A stretch of DNA of 7,336 bases. It comes from Bog-756 sp043784065 (GTDB lineage Bacteria > Actinomycetota > Acidimicrobiia > Acidimicrobiales > RAAP-2). The notes under the pieces are model-generated. The model did no database searches, was not told the origin of the DNA, and saw only the letters and a list, made by a program, of their open reading frames with translations. Of this stretch, positions 1 to 5,958 are shown in pieces. Made by a program: the position numbers and the translations under genes. The number at the start of each line of letters is the position of its first letter. Within the stretch, counting starts at the first letter, position 1. The DNA is taken from the NCBI GenBank assembly GCA_043784065.1, contig JAYVYR010000155.1:1-7336 (forward strand), given 5' to 3'.

Positions 1-611
1 ATCGTCCCCAATGGTGAATTGACCGACTTCGACATCTTCCGCTCCGGGTGTTGAAGATCCATCACCCGGGCGCCGGCCCCCGGAATGGCAGCCTCGGGCA
101 TCACCAGCACGTCGCCGAAGCGGTGATTGAACCGGCTGGCCAACTCGCGGGCCAGTTCGAGGTGTTGGCGCTGGTCATCGCCCACAGGGACACGTTCGGC
201 GTCGTAGAGGACGATGTCTGCCGCCTGCAGGACCGGATAGGTGAACAGTCCGACCCGGACGGACTCCTTTCCTTCACTCTTGTCCTTGAACTGGGTCATG
301 CGCCTCAGTTCACCCATGGTGGCAGTGCACTCCAGCAGCCAGGCCATCTGGGCGTGCTGAACCACGTGGCTCTGGACGAACAATGTGCATCGTTCGGGAT
401 CGAGACCGGCAGCCAACAGGTCGAGGGCGGTGTCGTACGTCCGGGACCGAAGTTGGGACGGGTCGATATCCAGGGTCAGGGCATGAAGGTCGACCACGCA
501 GTAGAAGGCGTCGTGGTTCCCCTGGTCAGCGACCCAATTGCGGATGGCCCCCAAGTAGTTCCCCAGGTGGAGGTCGCCGCTGGGCTGGATACCGGAGAGG
601 ACGCGTGCCAT
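1..611 (-). CDS. trpS: Tryptophanyl-tRNA synthetase, N-terminal part (cut by window edge)
   Basis: This class Ic aminoacyl-tRNA synthetase charges tRNA-Trp with tryptophan using ATP in the cytoplasm. The reverse strand reads from ATG (611-609) for 203 codons without a stop and runs off the window, so the C-terminal third or so is missing; the family is usually about 330-350 residues. Visible family signatures are GIQPSGDLHLGNYLGA near residues 7-22 with the HIGH-equivalent HLGN at 15-18, TMGELRRMTQFKDKS at 98-112, GDDQRQHLELARELASRFN at 144-162 (tryptophan/ATP pocket segment), and the KMSKS loop at 192-196. The start is chosen because family members begin right at this point and no in-frame ATG or GTG is seen just upstream. 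There is no Shine-Dalgarno at normal spacing; an AAGGAG (652-657) lies about 40 nt upstream. A TACGCT hexamer lies 9 nt before the ATG. The gene diverges from scpA. Identity is close to certain from the motifs. Confidence 0.97.
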   Translation of the reverse strand, partial: MARVLSGIQPSGDLHLGNYLGAIRNWVADQGNHDAFYCVVDLHALTLDIDPSQLRSRTYDTALDLLAAGLDPERCTLFVQSHVVQHAQMAWLLECTATMGELRRMTQFKDKSEGKESVRVGLFTYPVLQAADIVLYDAERVPVGDDQRQHLELARELASRFNHRFGDVLVMPEAAIPGAGARVMDLQHPERKMSKSVNSPLGT

Positions 612-620
612 AAGTTGGCC

Positions 621-626
621 AGCGTA
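621..626 (-). promoter_or_regulatory. Candidate -10 hexamer of trpS (near-leaderless)
   Basis: On the minus strand TACGCT fits the actinobacterial TANNNT -10 pattern and ends 9 nt before the trpS ATG. That would place transcription start within a few bases of the start codon. No recognisable -35 element is present 16-18 bp further upstream. This is inference from spacing, the absence of a Shine-Dalgarno, and the same arrangement at scpA and aroH. TANNNT is a loose motif, so a chance match is possible. Confidence 0.25.
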
Positions 627-733
627 CGCCTTGGTCGGGAGCGGTCGGTGTCTCCTTGGAGGCCCGGCTCCGTGCCCACCGTGCGGACCGGAGAGGAGCG
701 CACCGATTCGAGAATTTTTCCGAGAGTGTCCGT

Positions 734-785
734 TGGTATCGGATCTGATACCGCTTGGCCAAAAGTGGTATGAGATCCGATACCA
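734..785. promoter_or_regulatory. Long inverted repeat containing two 18-bp palindromes
   Basis: Arms 734-756 and 763-785 are complementary over 23 positions around a 6-nt centre (757-762). The outer 13 bp match perfectly, followed by one G/G mismatch (747/772), 5 bp, one G-T pair (753/766) and 3 bp. Each arm is itself a palindrome with GATC at its exact centre: GGTATCGGATCTGATACC at 735-752 and GGTATGAGATCCGATACC at 767-784, sharing GGTAT-N8-ATACC. Their centres are 32 bp apart, about three helical turns. The element sits almost at the midpoint of the trpS-scpA intergenic region. The best reading is a tandem operator for a dimeric repressor acting on one or both divergent genes; an intergenic hairpin-type repeat is the alternative. 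It is not a typical terminator: no T-tract follows on either strand and neither neighbour is transcribed towards it. I do not recognise the binding protein. Confidence 0.6.
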
Positions 786-789
786 CCAT

Positions 790-807
790 GATCGGAGTTC
801 TCCGATC
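790..807. repeat. Short perfect inverted repeat next to the long dyad
   Basis: GATCGGAG (790-797) and CTCCGATC (800-807) are perfect reverse complements around a TT centre, giving an 18-bp dyad. It begins 5 bp after the long inverted repeat and reuses the GATC and CGGA words found inside it. It could be a third, diverged operator or a small hairpin in an RNA leader of scpA. A 2-nt loop is tight for RNA, so protein recognition of the DNA dyad seems somewhat more likely. No T-tract follows, so it is not a terminator. Confidence 0.5.
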
Positions 808-897
808 GTGCCCCTGCCCCCTCGCTCGTCGCCACACGCGGGCGCACGGCGTCGATCAGCCCGTCGCGGGGTGCACAAGGGTCCCCGCCGCACCCGG

Positions 898-903
898 TAA
901 CGT
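898..903 (+). promoter_or_regulatory. Candidate -10 hexamer of scpA and its operon
   Basis: TAACGT matches TANNNT and ends 8 nt before the ATG at 912. The scpA start has no Shine-Dalgarno (the preceding 20 nt lack any GGAGG-like run), which would make sense if the transcript begins at or near the start codon. No clear -35 element is visible. This is inference and could be a chance match. Confidence 0.25.
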
Positions 904-911
904 CGGTGCCG

Positions 912-1694
912 ATGACAGCCAAAGTCCATACCCCCGCCTACGACGGGCCTGTCGACGTCCTTCTGCAGCTGGTCAACAGCCACCAGGTGGATATCTTCGA
1001 CATCCCGCTCGCCGAGGTGGTCGATGCCTTCGTGGCCGAAGTGGCCTCGTGGACCGAGATCGACTTGTCGGTCCTGTCGGAGTTCCTGGTGGTGGCAGCC
1101 GTCCTGATCGAGATCAAGTCACGGCGGCTCCTACCGGGCAGCGGCGACGTCGAGCCCGATGAGGAGCTTGTCGGCTGGGAGGAGCGGGATCTCCTGCTCG
1201 CCCGCCTGCTCGAGTGCCAGGCGTATTCTGCGGCAGCCGACGGCTTCGCCCTACTCATCGAACAGGCCGCACGTTCGGTGCCCCGGACGGCAGGACTCGA
1301 TCCCGACCTGGTGATCCACGCTCCGGACCTCCTCGAAGGCGTGACCCCCGACCAGGTGGCCGCCGCCTTCATGCGGGCCACCGCGGAACGCCCCGCACCG
1401 GTGGTCGACCTCCACCATGTGACCGTTGACGCCGTGACGGTTGCCGATGCCGTGGCCGAATTGGCCCTCCGGCTACCACGTTCGGGAACGTCGACGTTCC
1501 GTCAGCTGACCGGGCACCTCACATCACGGATCGAGATCATCGTCCGGTTCCTGGCGCTGTTGGAACTGTGCAAGCAGGGCCGGGTCTTTCTGGACCAGGG
1601 TCACTCCTTCGGCGACCTGTCCGTGGAGTGGGCGCACGAGACCGCCGACACTGTCTCCGTCGGGTTCGGTCCCACCGACGAGTACGAAGGCTGA
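912..1694 (+). CDS. scpA: Segregation and condensation protein A (kleisin)
   Basis: ScpA is the bacterial kleisin that bridges the SMC ATPase heads and, with ScpB, forms the condensin complex organising and segregating the chromosome. The 260-residue product has the family N-terminal signature (YDGPVDVLLQLV at 10-21, then DIFDIPLAEV at 27-36), the SMC-neck-binding helical segment with SEFLVVAAVLIEIKSRRLLP at 56-75, an acidic linker (EPDEE, 81-85), and the C-terminal winged-helix end (RFLALLELCKQGRV at 212-225) that contacts the SMC head. The length is normal for the family. I chose ATG 912; a GTG at 906 would add only two residues. Neither start has a Shine-Dalgarno. scpB follows after a 3-bp gap. 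In many actinobacteria a parA-like gene precedes scpA; here the upstream neighbour is divergent trpS. Confidence 0.95.
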   Translation: MTAKVHTPAYDGPVDVLLQLVNSHQVDIFDIPLAEVVDAFVAEVASWTEIDLSVLSEFLVVAAVLIEIKSRRLLPGSGDVEPDEELVGWEERDLLLARLLECQAYSAAADGFALLIEQAARSVPRTAGLDPDLVIHAPDLLEGVTPDQVAAAFMRATAERPAPVVDLHHVTVDAVTVADAVAELALRLPRSGTSTFRQLTGHLTSRIEIIVRFLALLELCKQGRVFLDQGHSFGDLSVEWAHETADTVSVGFGPTDEYEG

Positions 1695-1697
1695 GCC

Positions 1698-2270
1698 ATG
1701 CCCCTTTCCTCTGAAGCCCGGGCCGTGGAGGCCGTGTTGATCGTCGCAGTGGAACCGGTTCCGCCCGGCATGCTGGCCGAGCTCCTCGAAGTACCCGTCG
1801 ACCAGATCGACCCCATCGTCGACGAGCTCATCGACGCTTGTCGAAATGGCGGGCGCGGCTTTGAGGTCGTGCGGATAGCCGGCGGACTACGGATCCAGAC
1901 CCACGCAGACCTTGCCCCGTATGTGGAGCGGTTCGCCAACGTCGGCGTGTCGTCCCGCCTGTCTGCCGCGGCGCTTGAGACCTTGGCCATCGTGGCCTAC
2001 AAGCAACCAGTCAGCCGAGCCCAGGTGGCCGCCCTGCGTGGCGTCAACGTGGACGGTGTGGTCCGCCTGCTCGAGCACCGGGGCTACATCACCCCGGTGG
2101 GACGGGCCGCTGGTCCGGGCCAGGCTGTGCTCTATGCCACAACGGACGCCTTCTTGGAGCGCCTCGGACTAGACCGGCTCGAGCAGCTCCCACCAGTCGA
2201 GGACCTTCTGCCCGGGCCCGAGGCCCTGGCCGAGCTCGAGGAGCAGATGCGCCCGGTCTCCGATGTCTGA
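1698..2270 (+). CDS. scpB: Segregation and condensation protein B
   Basis: ScpB is a dimeric protein of two winged-helix domains that binds the central part of ScpA in the SMC-ScpAB condensin. The 190-residue product shows a first winged helix at about residues 5-80 (EAVLIVAVEPVPPGMLAELL at 11-30; GFEVVRIAGGLRIQT at 54-68) and a second at about 85-157. The second contains the most conserved family stretch, LETLAIVAYKQP at 93-104, and the closing wing GRAAGPGQAVLYATT at 135-149 followed by AFLERLGL. The C-terminal tail (158-190) is acidic and proline-containing, as is common. The start ATG lies 3 bp after the scpA stop with a weak GAAGG at 1686-1690, 7 nt upstream. The stop overlaps the rluB start (ATGTCTGA), which suggests translational coupling. 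Identity is firm from both motif and position next to scpA. Confidence 0.95.
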   Translation: MPLSSEARAVEAVLIVAVEPVPPGMLAELLEVPVDQIDPIVDELIDACRNGGRGFEVVRIAGGLRIQTHADLAPYVERFANVGVSSRLSAAALETLAIVAYKQPVSRAQVAALRGVNVDGVVRLLEHRGYITPVGRAAGPGQAVLYATTDAFLERLGLDRLEQLPPVEDLLPGPEALAELEEQMRPVSDV

Positions 2271-3156
2271 AGTCGCACGACCCGGCGATGACGATGGCGG
2301 GTTCGACGTGGACCACATCGGGGCAGATGCCGACGCCACGCTGCACACCGGCGAACGGCTGCAGAAAGTGTTGGCCCGCACCGGGGTCGGGTCGAGACGG
2401 GTGTGTGAAGACCTGATCGTCGACGGCCGGGTCACGGTCAACGGCGACGTGCCGGTACTCGGACGGCGGGTCGACATCGACGTCGACTTGATCGAGCTCG
2501 ATGGCGTGCCCCTACCCGTGCGACCGGGCCTGGTCCACTACCTGGTCAACAAGCCACCCGGCGTGGTCTCGACGGTAGAGGACACCCATGACAGGCCGTC
2601 GGTAGTGGGCCTCGTCCCGCCCGAGCCCCGGGTCTATCCGGTGGGCCGCCTCGATATGGACTCCGAGGGTCTTCTCATCATCACCAATGACGGCGAACTG
2701 ACCCACCGGCTCACTCACCCCTCCTACGGTGTCCCGAAGGAGTACTTGGTCCACGTAGAAGGCGAGCCCTCGGCAGGCGCGATCCGGCGACTCCGTGACG
2801 GCCTCGAGCTCGAGGACGGCATGACCGCCCCGGCCCGGGTAGCCGTCGTCAGCCCCGCGCTACTGAGGATGGTGATCCACGAGGGCCGGAACCGGCAGAT
2901 CCGCCGAATGTGTGAAGCGGTAGGCCATCCCGTGATCCGGCTGGTGCGCACCCGCATCGGACCGCTGGCCGATCCGTCCCTGACCCCGGGCTCCTATCGG
3001 CCGCTTACCTTCGACGAGGTGCGGGGACTGGCGGCGGCCGCCCAGCCTGCGGATGACATCCTCGATGCAGACCGTCATCCCGATACTGATGGCTCCGATC
3101 CGGGGGATGTGCGAGCCGACCAGTCCTCGGCGGACCCCGTCCCGCCCCCTGGGTAA
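2263..3156 (+). CDS. rluB: 23S rRNA pseudouridine synthase, RsuA/RluB/RluE/RluF family
   Basis: This enzyme isomerises a specific uridine to pseudouridine in ribosomal RNA; by family and by position after scpB it is most like RluB, which modifies the 23S peptidyl-transferase region. The 297-residue product has an S4 RNA-binding domain at about 31-77 (ERLQKVLARTGVGSRR..., LIVDGRVTVNG) and the catalytic domain from about 90. Family motifs there are NKPPGVVST (96-104), VGRLDMDSEGLLIITNDGEL at 127-146 with the catalytic aspartate Asp131 in GRLD, KEYLVHVEG (159-167) and HEGRNRQIRRMCEAVGHPV (206-224). Both ends carry acidic, probably disordered extensions: about 30 residues before S4 (DDD, DVDHIGADADAT) and about 40 after the fold (DDILDAD..., DPGD, ending PVPPPG). 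The start overlaps the scpB stop by 8 bp and has no close Shine-Dalgarno, so coupled initiation is likely. The exact target uridine cannot be read from sequence. Confidence 0.92.
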   Translation: MSEVARPGDDDGGFDVDHIGADADATLHTGERLQKVLARTGVGSRRVCEDLIVDGRVTVNGDVPVLGRRVDIDVDLIELDGVPLPVRPGLVHYLVNKPPGVVSTVEDTHDRPSVVGLVPPEPRVYPVGRLDMDSEGLLIITNDGELTHRLTHPSYGVPKEYLVHVEGEPSAGAIRRLRDGLELEDGMTAPARVAVVSPALLRMVIHEGRNRQIRRMCEAVGHPVIRLVRTRIGPLADPSLTPGSYRPLTFDEVRGLAAAAQPADDILDADRHPDTDGSDPGDVRADQSSADPVPPPG

Positions 3157-3159
3157 CAT
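3154..3159 (+). promoter_or_regulatory. Candidate internal -10 hexamer before aroH
   Basis: TAACAT overlaps the rluB stop codon and ends 9 nt before the aroH ATG at 3169. It matches TANNNT, and aroH lacks a Shine-Dalgarno at normal spacing, the same arrangement as at trpS and scpA. If real, it would let the aromatic genes be transcribed separately from scpA-scpB-rluB. No -35 element is recognisable and the motif is loose, so this is a testable guess. Confidence 0.2.
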
Positions 3160-3168
3160 GCCAGCCTG

Positions 3169-3537
3169 ATGCCAGCCACCCTGCGAGCCGTCCGTGGCGC
3201 CACCACTGTCGACGAGGACACCCCTGAGGCCATCACCGGCCGGGTGGTGACCCTGCTGACCCAGATCATGGAGCGCAACGACCTTGTCGAAGACGACATC
3301 GTGTCGATCCTGTTCACCGCTACCGAGGACATCGTGTCGATCTTTCCAGCCACCGCGGCCCGTACCATGGGACTCGGCGCGGTGCCGCTCATCTGCGCCC
3401 GCGAACTAGCAATCGTGGGATCGGTCCCGCACTGTGTCCGAGTCATGCTCCATGTCACAACCGACCGCCCGAGAGACGAGATCCACCACGTCTACCTCGA
3501 GGGTGCCCAAGGCCTCCGTGACGACCTCCCCGACTGA
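3169..3537 (+). CDS. aroH: Chorismate mutase, monofunctional AroH type
   Basis: AroH converts chorismate to prephenate by a Claisen rearrangement, the branch step to tyrosine and phenylalanine. The 122-residue product aligns by eye along its length with the Bacillus subtilis trimeric AroH fold: VRGATTVDEDT at 8-18 (B. subtilis RGATTV), ATEDIVSIFPATAAR at 51-65, PLICARELAIVG at 73-84, CVRVMLHVTTD at 89-99 and HVYLEGA at 107-113. The active-site residues known for this family have counterparts here: Arg9 (B. subtilis Arg7), Arg65 (Arg63), Cys76/Glu79 (Cys75/Glu78), Arg91 (Arg90) and Tyr109 (Tyr108). A 15-bp direct repeat inside the gene encodes DIVSI twice (43-47 and 54-58). The ATG lies 12 bp after the rluB stop; no good Shine-Dalgarno is seen. 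tyrA, which uses the product prephenate, follows directly with a small overlap or gap depending on its start. Confidence 0.93.
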   Translation: MPATLRAVRGATTVDEDTPEAITGRVVTLLTQIMERNDLVEDDIVSILFTATEDIVSIFPATAARTMGLGAVPLICARELAIVGSVPHCVRVMLHVTTDRPRDEIHHVYLEGAQGLRDDLPD

Positions 3538-4639
3538 GGAGGGCGTCACCCGAACGGGCAGGCCCGGTCGGGCCATGGTCATCGGCACCGGTCTCATCGG
3601 TGGGTCGGTGGGTATGGCGCTGCGGACCAGCGGCTGGCACGTGAGCGGCACGGACGCGTCCTCCGGTACCGCCGCACGGGCCGTGCAGCTCGGGGCGCTG
3701 GACGTCGAGGGCGAGGACCGTTCGGCAGATCTGGTTGTCGTTGCCACCCCCGTGCACGTCGCGGTCGGGGTCATCGCCGACGTTCTATCCGGCCATGGCT
3801 GGAATCCGGGCGCCGTGGTCACCGACGTCGGCAGTGTCAAAGGACCCCTGATGGCCGCCGTCGACCGTCCTCGCTTCGTCGGGGGCCATCCCATGGCCGG
3901 CAGCGAGCAGGTCGGGATCGATGGAGCATCGGCCGAACTGTTCATCGGGGCGACGTGGGTGCTGACCCCGACCCCCGTTACCGATCCGGATGCATACGCA
4001 CTGGTCCGGTCGGTCCTGGCCGAATTCGGCGCCAACGTCGTCGCCCTCGACCCTTTCGAACATGACCGCCTGGTCGCCGTCGTGTCACACGTGCCTCACC
4101 TCACGGCGGCCACCCTCATGGCCTTGGCCGCTGACCTCGGCGAGGAGCACGGTGCACTGCTCCAACTTGCCGCCGGCGGCTTCCGCGACATGACCCGAAT
4201 CGCTGCTGGCCAGCCCACCATCTGGCCTGGTATCTGCGACGACAACGCCGAAGCCATCGTGGCCACGCTCGACCTGCTGATCGATTCGCTCGGGGCCATG
4301 CGGCGCCGGGTGGCCGAACGGGACCTCGACTCCTTGCTGGTCGAGCTGGAACGGGCCGCCGCGGCCCGCCGGGCGCTGAGCGAGCGGGCACCGCGCCCCG
4401 AGGAGCTCGTCGAGGTCCGAATTCCCGTGCAGGACCGACCCGGAACTCTGGCCGAGGTCGCGTTGCTGGCCACAGAGCTCGGCATCAACATCTTCGATGT
4501 CGAGATCGCCCATTCGGTCGAGGGAGACCGGGGCGTCCTGGTGGTGGTGATCGATGCCCATCGAGCGCCGACACTGACCGAGCATCTGGCCGCTCGTGGC
4601 CACCGGTCGAGTACGTCATCGGTTGGCACGATCCGATGA
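3518..4639 (+). CDS. tyrA: Prephenate dehydrogenase with C-terminal ACT domain
   Basis: TyrA oxidatively decarboxylates prephenate to 4-hydroxyphenylpyruvate (or arogenate to tyrosine) with NAD(P). Numbered from GTG 3518 (373 residues): the Rossmann nucleotide loop is GTGLIGGS at 23-30; an aspartate at the end of the second strand (Asp46) favours NAD over NADP; the substrate region has GGHPMAGSE at 122-130 and VSHVPHLTA at 189-197 with the family's histidine in SHVPH; GGFRDMTRIA is at 220-229. An ACT domain spans about 299-350 (RIPVQDRPGTLAEVALLA..., GINIFDVEIAH), suggesting allosteric feedback by an aromatic amino acid. The start is uncertain. The frame is open back to GTG 3434 inside aroH, but before about 3518 it looks like an aroH shadow. 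GTG 3518 overlaps aroH by 20 bp, and ATG 3575 would begin right on the first Rossmann strand. The codons from 3538 to 3574 look coding, which favours 3518. Function is firm. Confidence 0.9.
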   Translation: MTTSPTEEGVTRTGRPGRAMVIGTGLIGGSVGMALRTSGWHVSGTDASSGTAARAVQLGALDVEGEDRSADLVVVATPVHVAVGVIADVLSGHGWNPGAVVTDVGSVKGPLMAAVDRPRFVGGHPMAGSEQVGIDGASAELFIGATWVLTPTPVTDPDAYALVRSVLAEFGANVVALDPFEHDRLVAVVSHVPHLTAATLMALAADLGEEHGALLQLAAGGFRDMTRIAAGQPTIWPGICDDNAEAIVATLDLLIDSLGAMRRRVAERDLDSLLVELERAAAARRALSERAPRPEELVEVRIPVQDRPGTLAEVALLATELGINIFDVEIAHSVEGDRGVLVVVIDAHRAPTLTEHLAARGHRSSTSSVGTIR

Positions 4640-5958
4640 CCGGATCCCGTGAGAGGGCCCGATCAGTCGAGAACCTCGAAGTCCATGGCGGCCGGTCGCT
4701 GGTCGGCGGGGTCGATGTGCCCGGTGACAAGTCCATCTCCCACAGGACGCTGCTGCTCGCGGCCGTGACCGAAGGATCCTCCAGCATCACCGGCCTCTCC
4801 GGCGGCGACGACGTGACCCGAACCCGCCACGCCATCGAAGCCCTCGGTGCCGTCGTGTCCGACAACGGTGCGCTGGTGACGATCAAGGGCGGGCGGTCCC
4901 GCCTGTCAGCGCCGTCGTCCACCATCGACCTCGGCAACTCCGGTACCGGGATGCGACTGTTGTCCGGTGTAGTGGCCGGCGTGCCCGGCACCACGAAGCT
5001 GACCGGCGACGGCTCGCTGCGCTCCCGGCCGATGGACCGGGTGGCCGACCCCTTGGCCCTCATGGGCGCATCGGTAGTGGGGGAGGGTTCACGGTGCCTG
5101 CCGCCTCTGACCATTACCGGACGGGCCCTGCGGGGGATCGACTACACCCCGCCCATGGCGTCCGCCCAGGTCAAGAGCGCACTGCTGCTGGCCGGACTCC
5201 ACGCTGAAGGCGAGACGGTGATCCGCGAGCCGATCGCCACCCGGGCCCACACCGAGGAGATGCTCGCCGAGGCCGGTGCCGATATCGACGTCGAACCCTG
5301 GGGTGACGGGAGGATCATCCGCCTACGGCCCAGCACCCTGCGCGCCCGGTCGTGGGAGGTGCCGGGCGACCCCTCCCAAGCTGCATTCTGGGTAGTGGCG
5401 GGTACGGTAGTGCCGGGCAGCCGAGTGACTGTCGACCAGGTACACCTCGGAGCCGAGCGCATCGGCTTTCTGCACGTGCTCATCCGCATGGGGGCAGATG
5501 TGACGCTGCACGACATCGGGGGTGACGTCGGAACGATCACTGCCTCGTTCTCGGCGTTAGTGGGCACCACCGTCGAGTCGACCGAGATCCCGTCCCTCGA
5601 CGAGGTTCCGATCCTGGCCGTCGCCGCCATGGTGGCCGACAGCCCTACCCGATTCCGGAACATCGGTGAACTGCGGGTCAAGGAGTCCGACCGACTGGAG
5701 GGCACGGCACGCCTGGTGCGGGCCTTCGGCGGTGTGGCCACCGTGGAGGGCGACGATCTGGTGGTCGATGGCGGCGCTGTACTGACTCCGGGAACCGTGG
5801 ATGCCGAGGGCGACCACCGCATGGCCATGGCCGGGGCGGTGGCCGCAGCCGCAGTTCTTTCGGAGGGACGCTCGATCATCCGAGGGTGGGATGCCGTTGC
5901 CAGCAGTTATCCAGGATTTGCCGACACCCTCGACCGTCTGGCAGGGGAGCACCGGTGA
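4636..5958 (+). CDS. aroA: 3-phosphoshikimate 1-carboxyvinyltransferase (EPSP synthase)
   Basis: AroA joins shikimate-3-phosphate and phosphoenolpyruvate to give EPSP, the last step before chorismate synthase. The 440-residue product has normal length and the full set of family motifs: VPGDKSISHR at 28-37 (substrate lysine Lys32), LGNSGTGMR at 99-107, GDGSLRSRPMDRV at 124-136, SAQVK at 176-180, RAHTE at 203-207, LDEVPIL at 321-327 with the catalytic aspartate, RVKESDRLEG at 347-356 and EGDHRMAM at 391-398 with the catalytic histidine. The GDK, SAQVK and RxHxE versions and the MRLL (not MRPL) after the PEP loop place it with the class II, Bacillus/Agrobacterium-CP4-like enzymes rather than the E. 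coli type. The PEP-loop glycine is retained. The start overlaps the tyrA stop (ATGA) and the stop overlaps the cmk start (GTGA), so translation is probably coupled on both sides. Confidence 0.97.
   Translation: MTGSRERARSVENLEVHGGRSLVGGVDVPGDKSISHRTLLLAAVTEGSSSITGLSGGDDVTRTRHAIEALGAVVSDNGALVTIKGGRSRLSAPSSTIDLGNSGTGMRLLSGVVAGVPGTTKLTGDGSLRSRPMDRVADPLALMGASVVGEGSRCLPPLTITGRALRGIDYTPPMASAQVKSALLLAGLHAEGETVIREPIATRAHTEEMLAEAGADIDVEPWGDGRIIRLRPSTLRARSWEVPGDPSQAAFWVVAGTVVPGSRVTVDQVHLGAERIGFLHVLIRMGADVTLHDIGGDVGTITASFSALVGTTVESTEIPSLDEVPILAVAAMVADSPTRFRNIGELRVKESDRLEGTARLVRAFGGVATVEGDDLVVDGGAVLTPGTVDAEGDHRMAMAGAVAAAAVLSEGRSIIRGWDAVASSYPGFADTLDRLAGEHR

Noticed and set aside
652..657. AAGGAG (minus strand) as the trpS ribosome binding site
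   Set aside because: It is about 40 nt from the TrpS start, and no in-frame ATG or GTG occurs between it and the TrpS N-terminal motif. It is too far away to serve the ATG at 611.
48..773. Plus-strand open frame of 241 codons opposite trpS
   Set aside because: It is antisense to an unmistakable TrpS reading frame, runs on into the intergenic dyad, and its translation resembles no family. GC-rich DNA routinely gives such antisense frames.
734..785. Long inverted repeat as a transcription terminator
   Set aside because: Both flanking genes are transcribed away from it, and no T-tract follows the stem on either strand.
612..911. Small RNA, T-box or attenuator leader before trpS or scpA
   Set aside because: I found no run of tryptophan codons, no terminator-like hairpin with a T-tract and no T-box-like sequence; only the dyads stand out.
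476..922. Minus-strand open frame spanning the trpS start and the intergenic region
   Set aside because: It uses a different frame from trpS, crosses the dyads and the scpA start, and shows no recognisable domain.
5886..5954. N-terminal extension of cytidylate kinase
   Set aside because: The extra residues are an out-of-frame reading of the aroA 3' end. The GTGA overlap at 5955 gives the expected N-terminus just before the P-loop strand.
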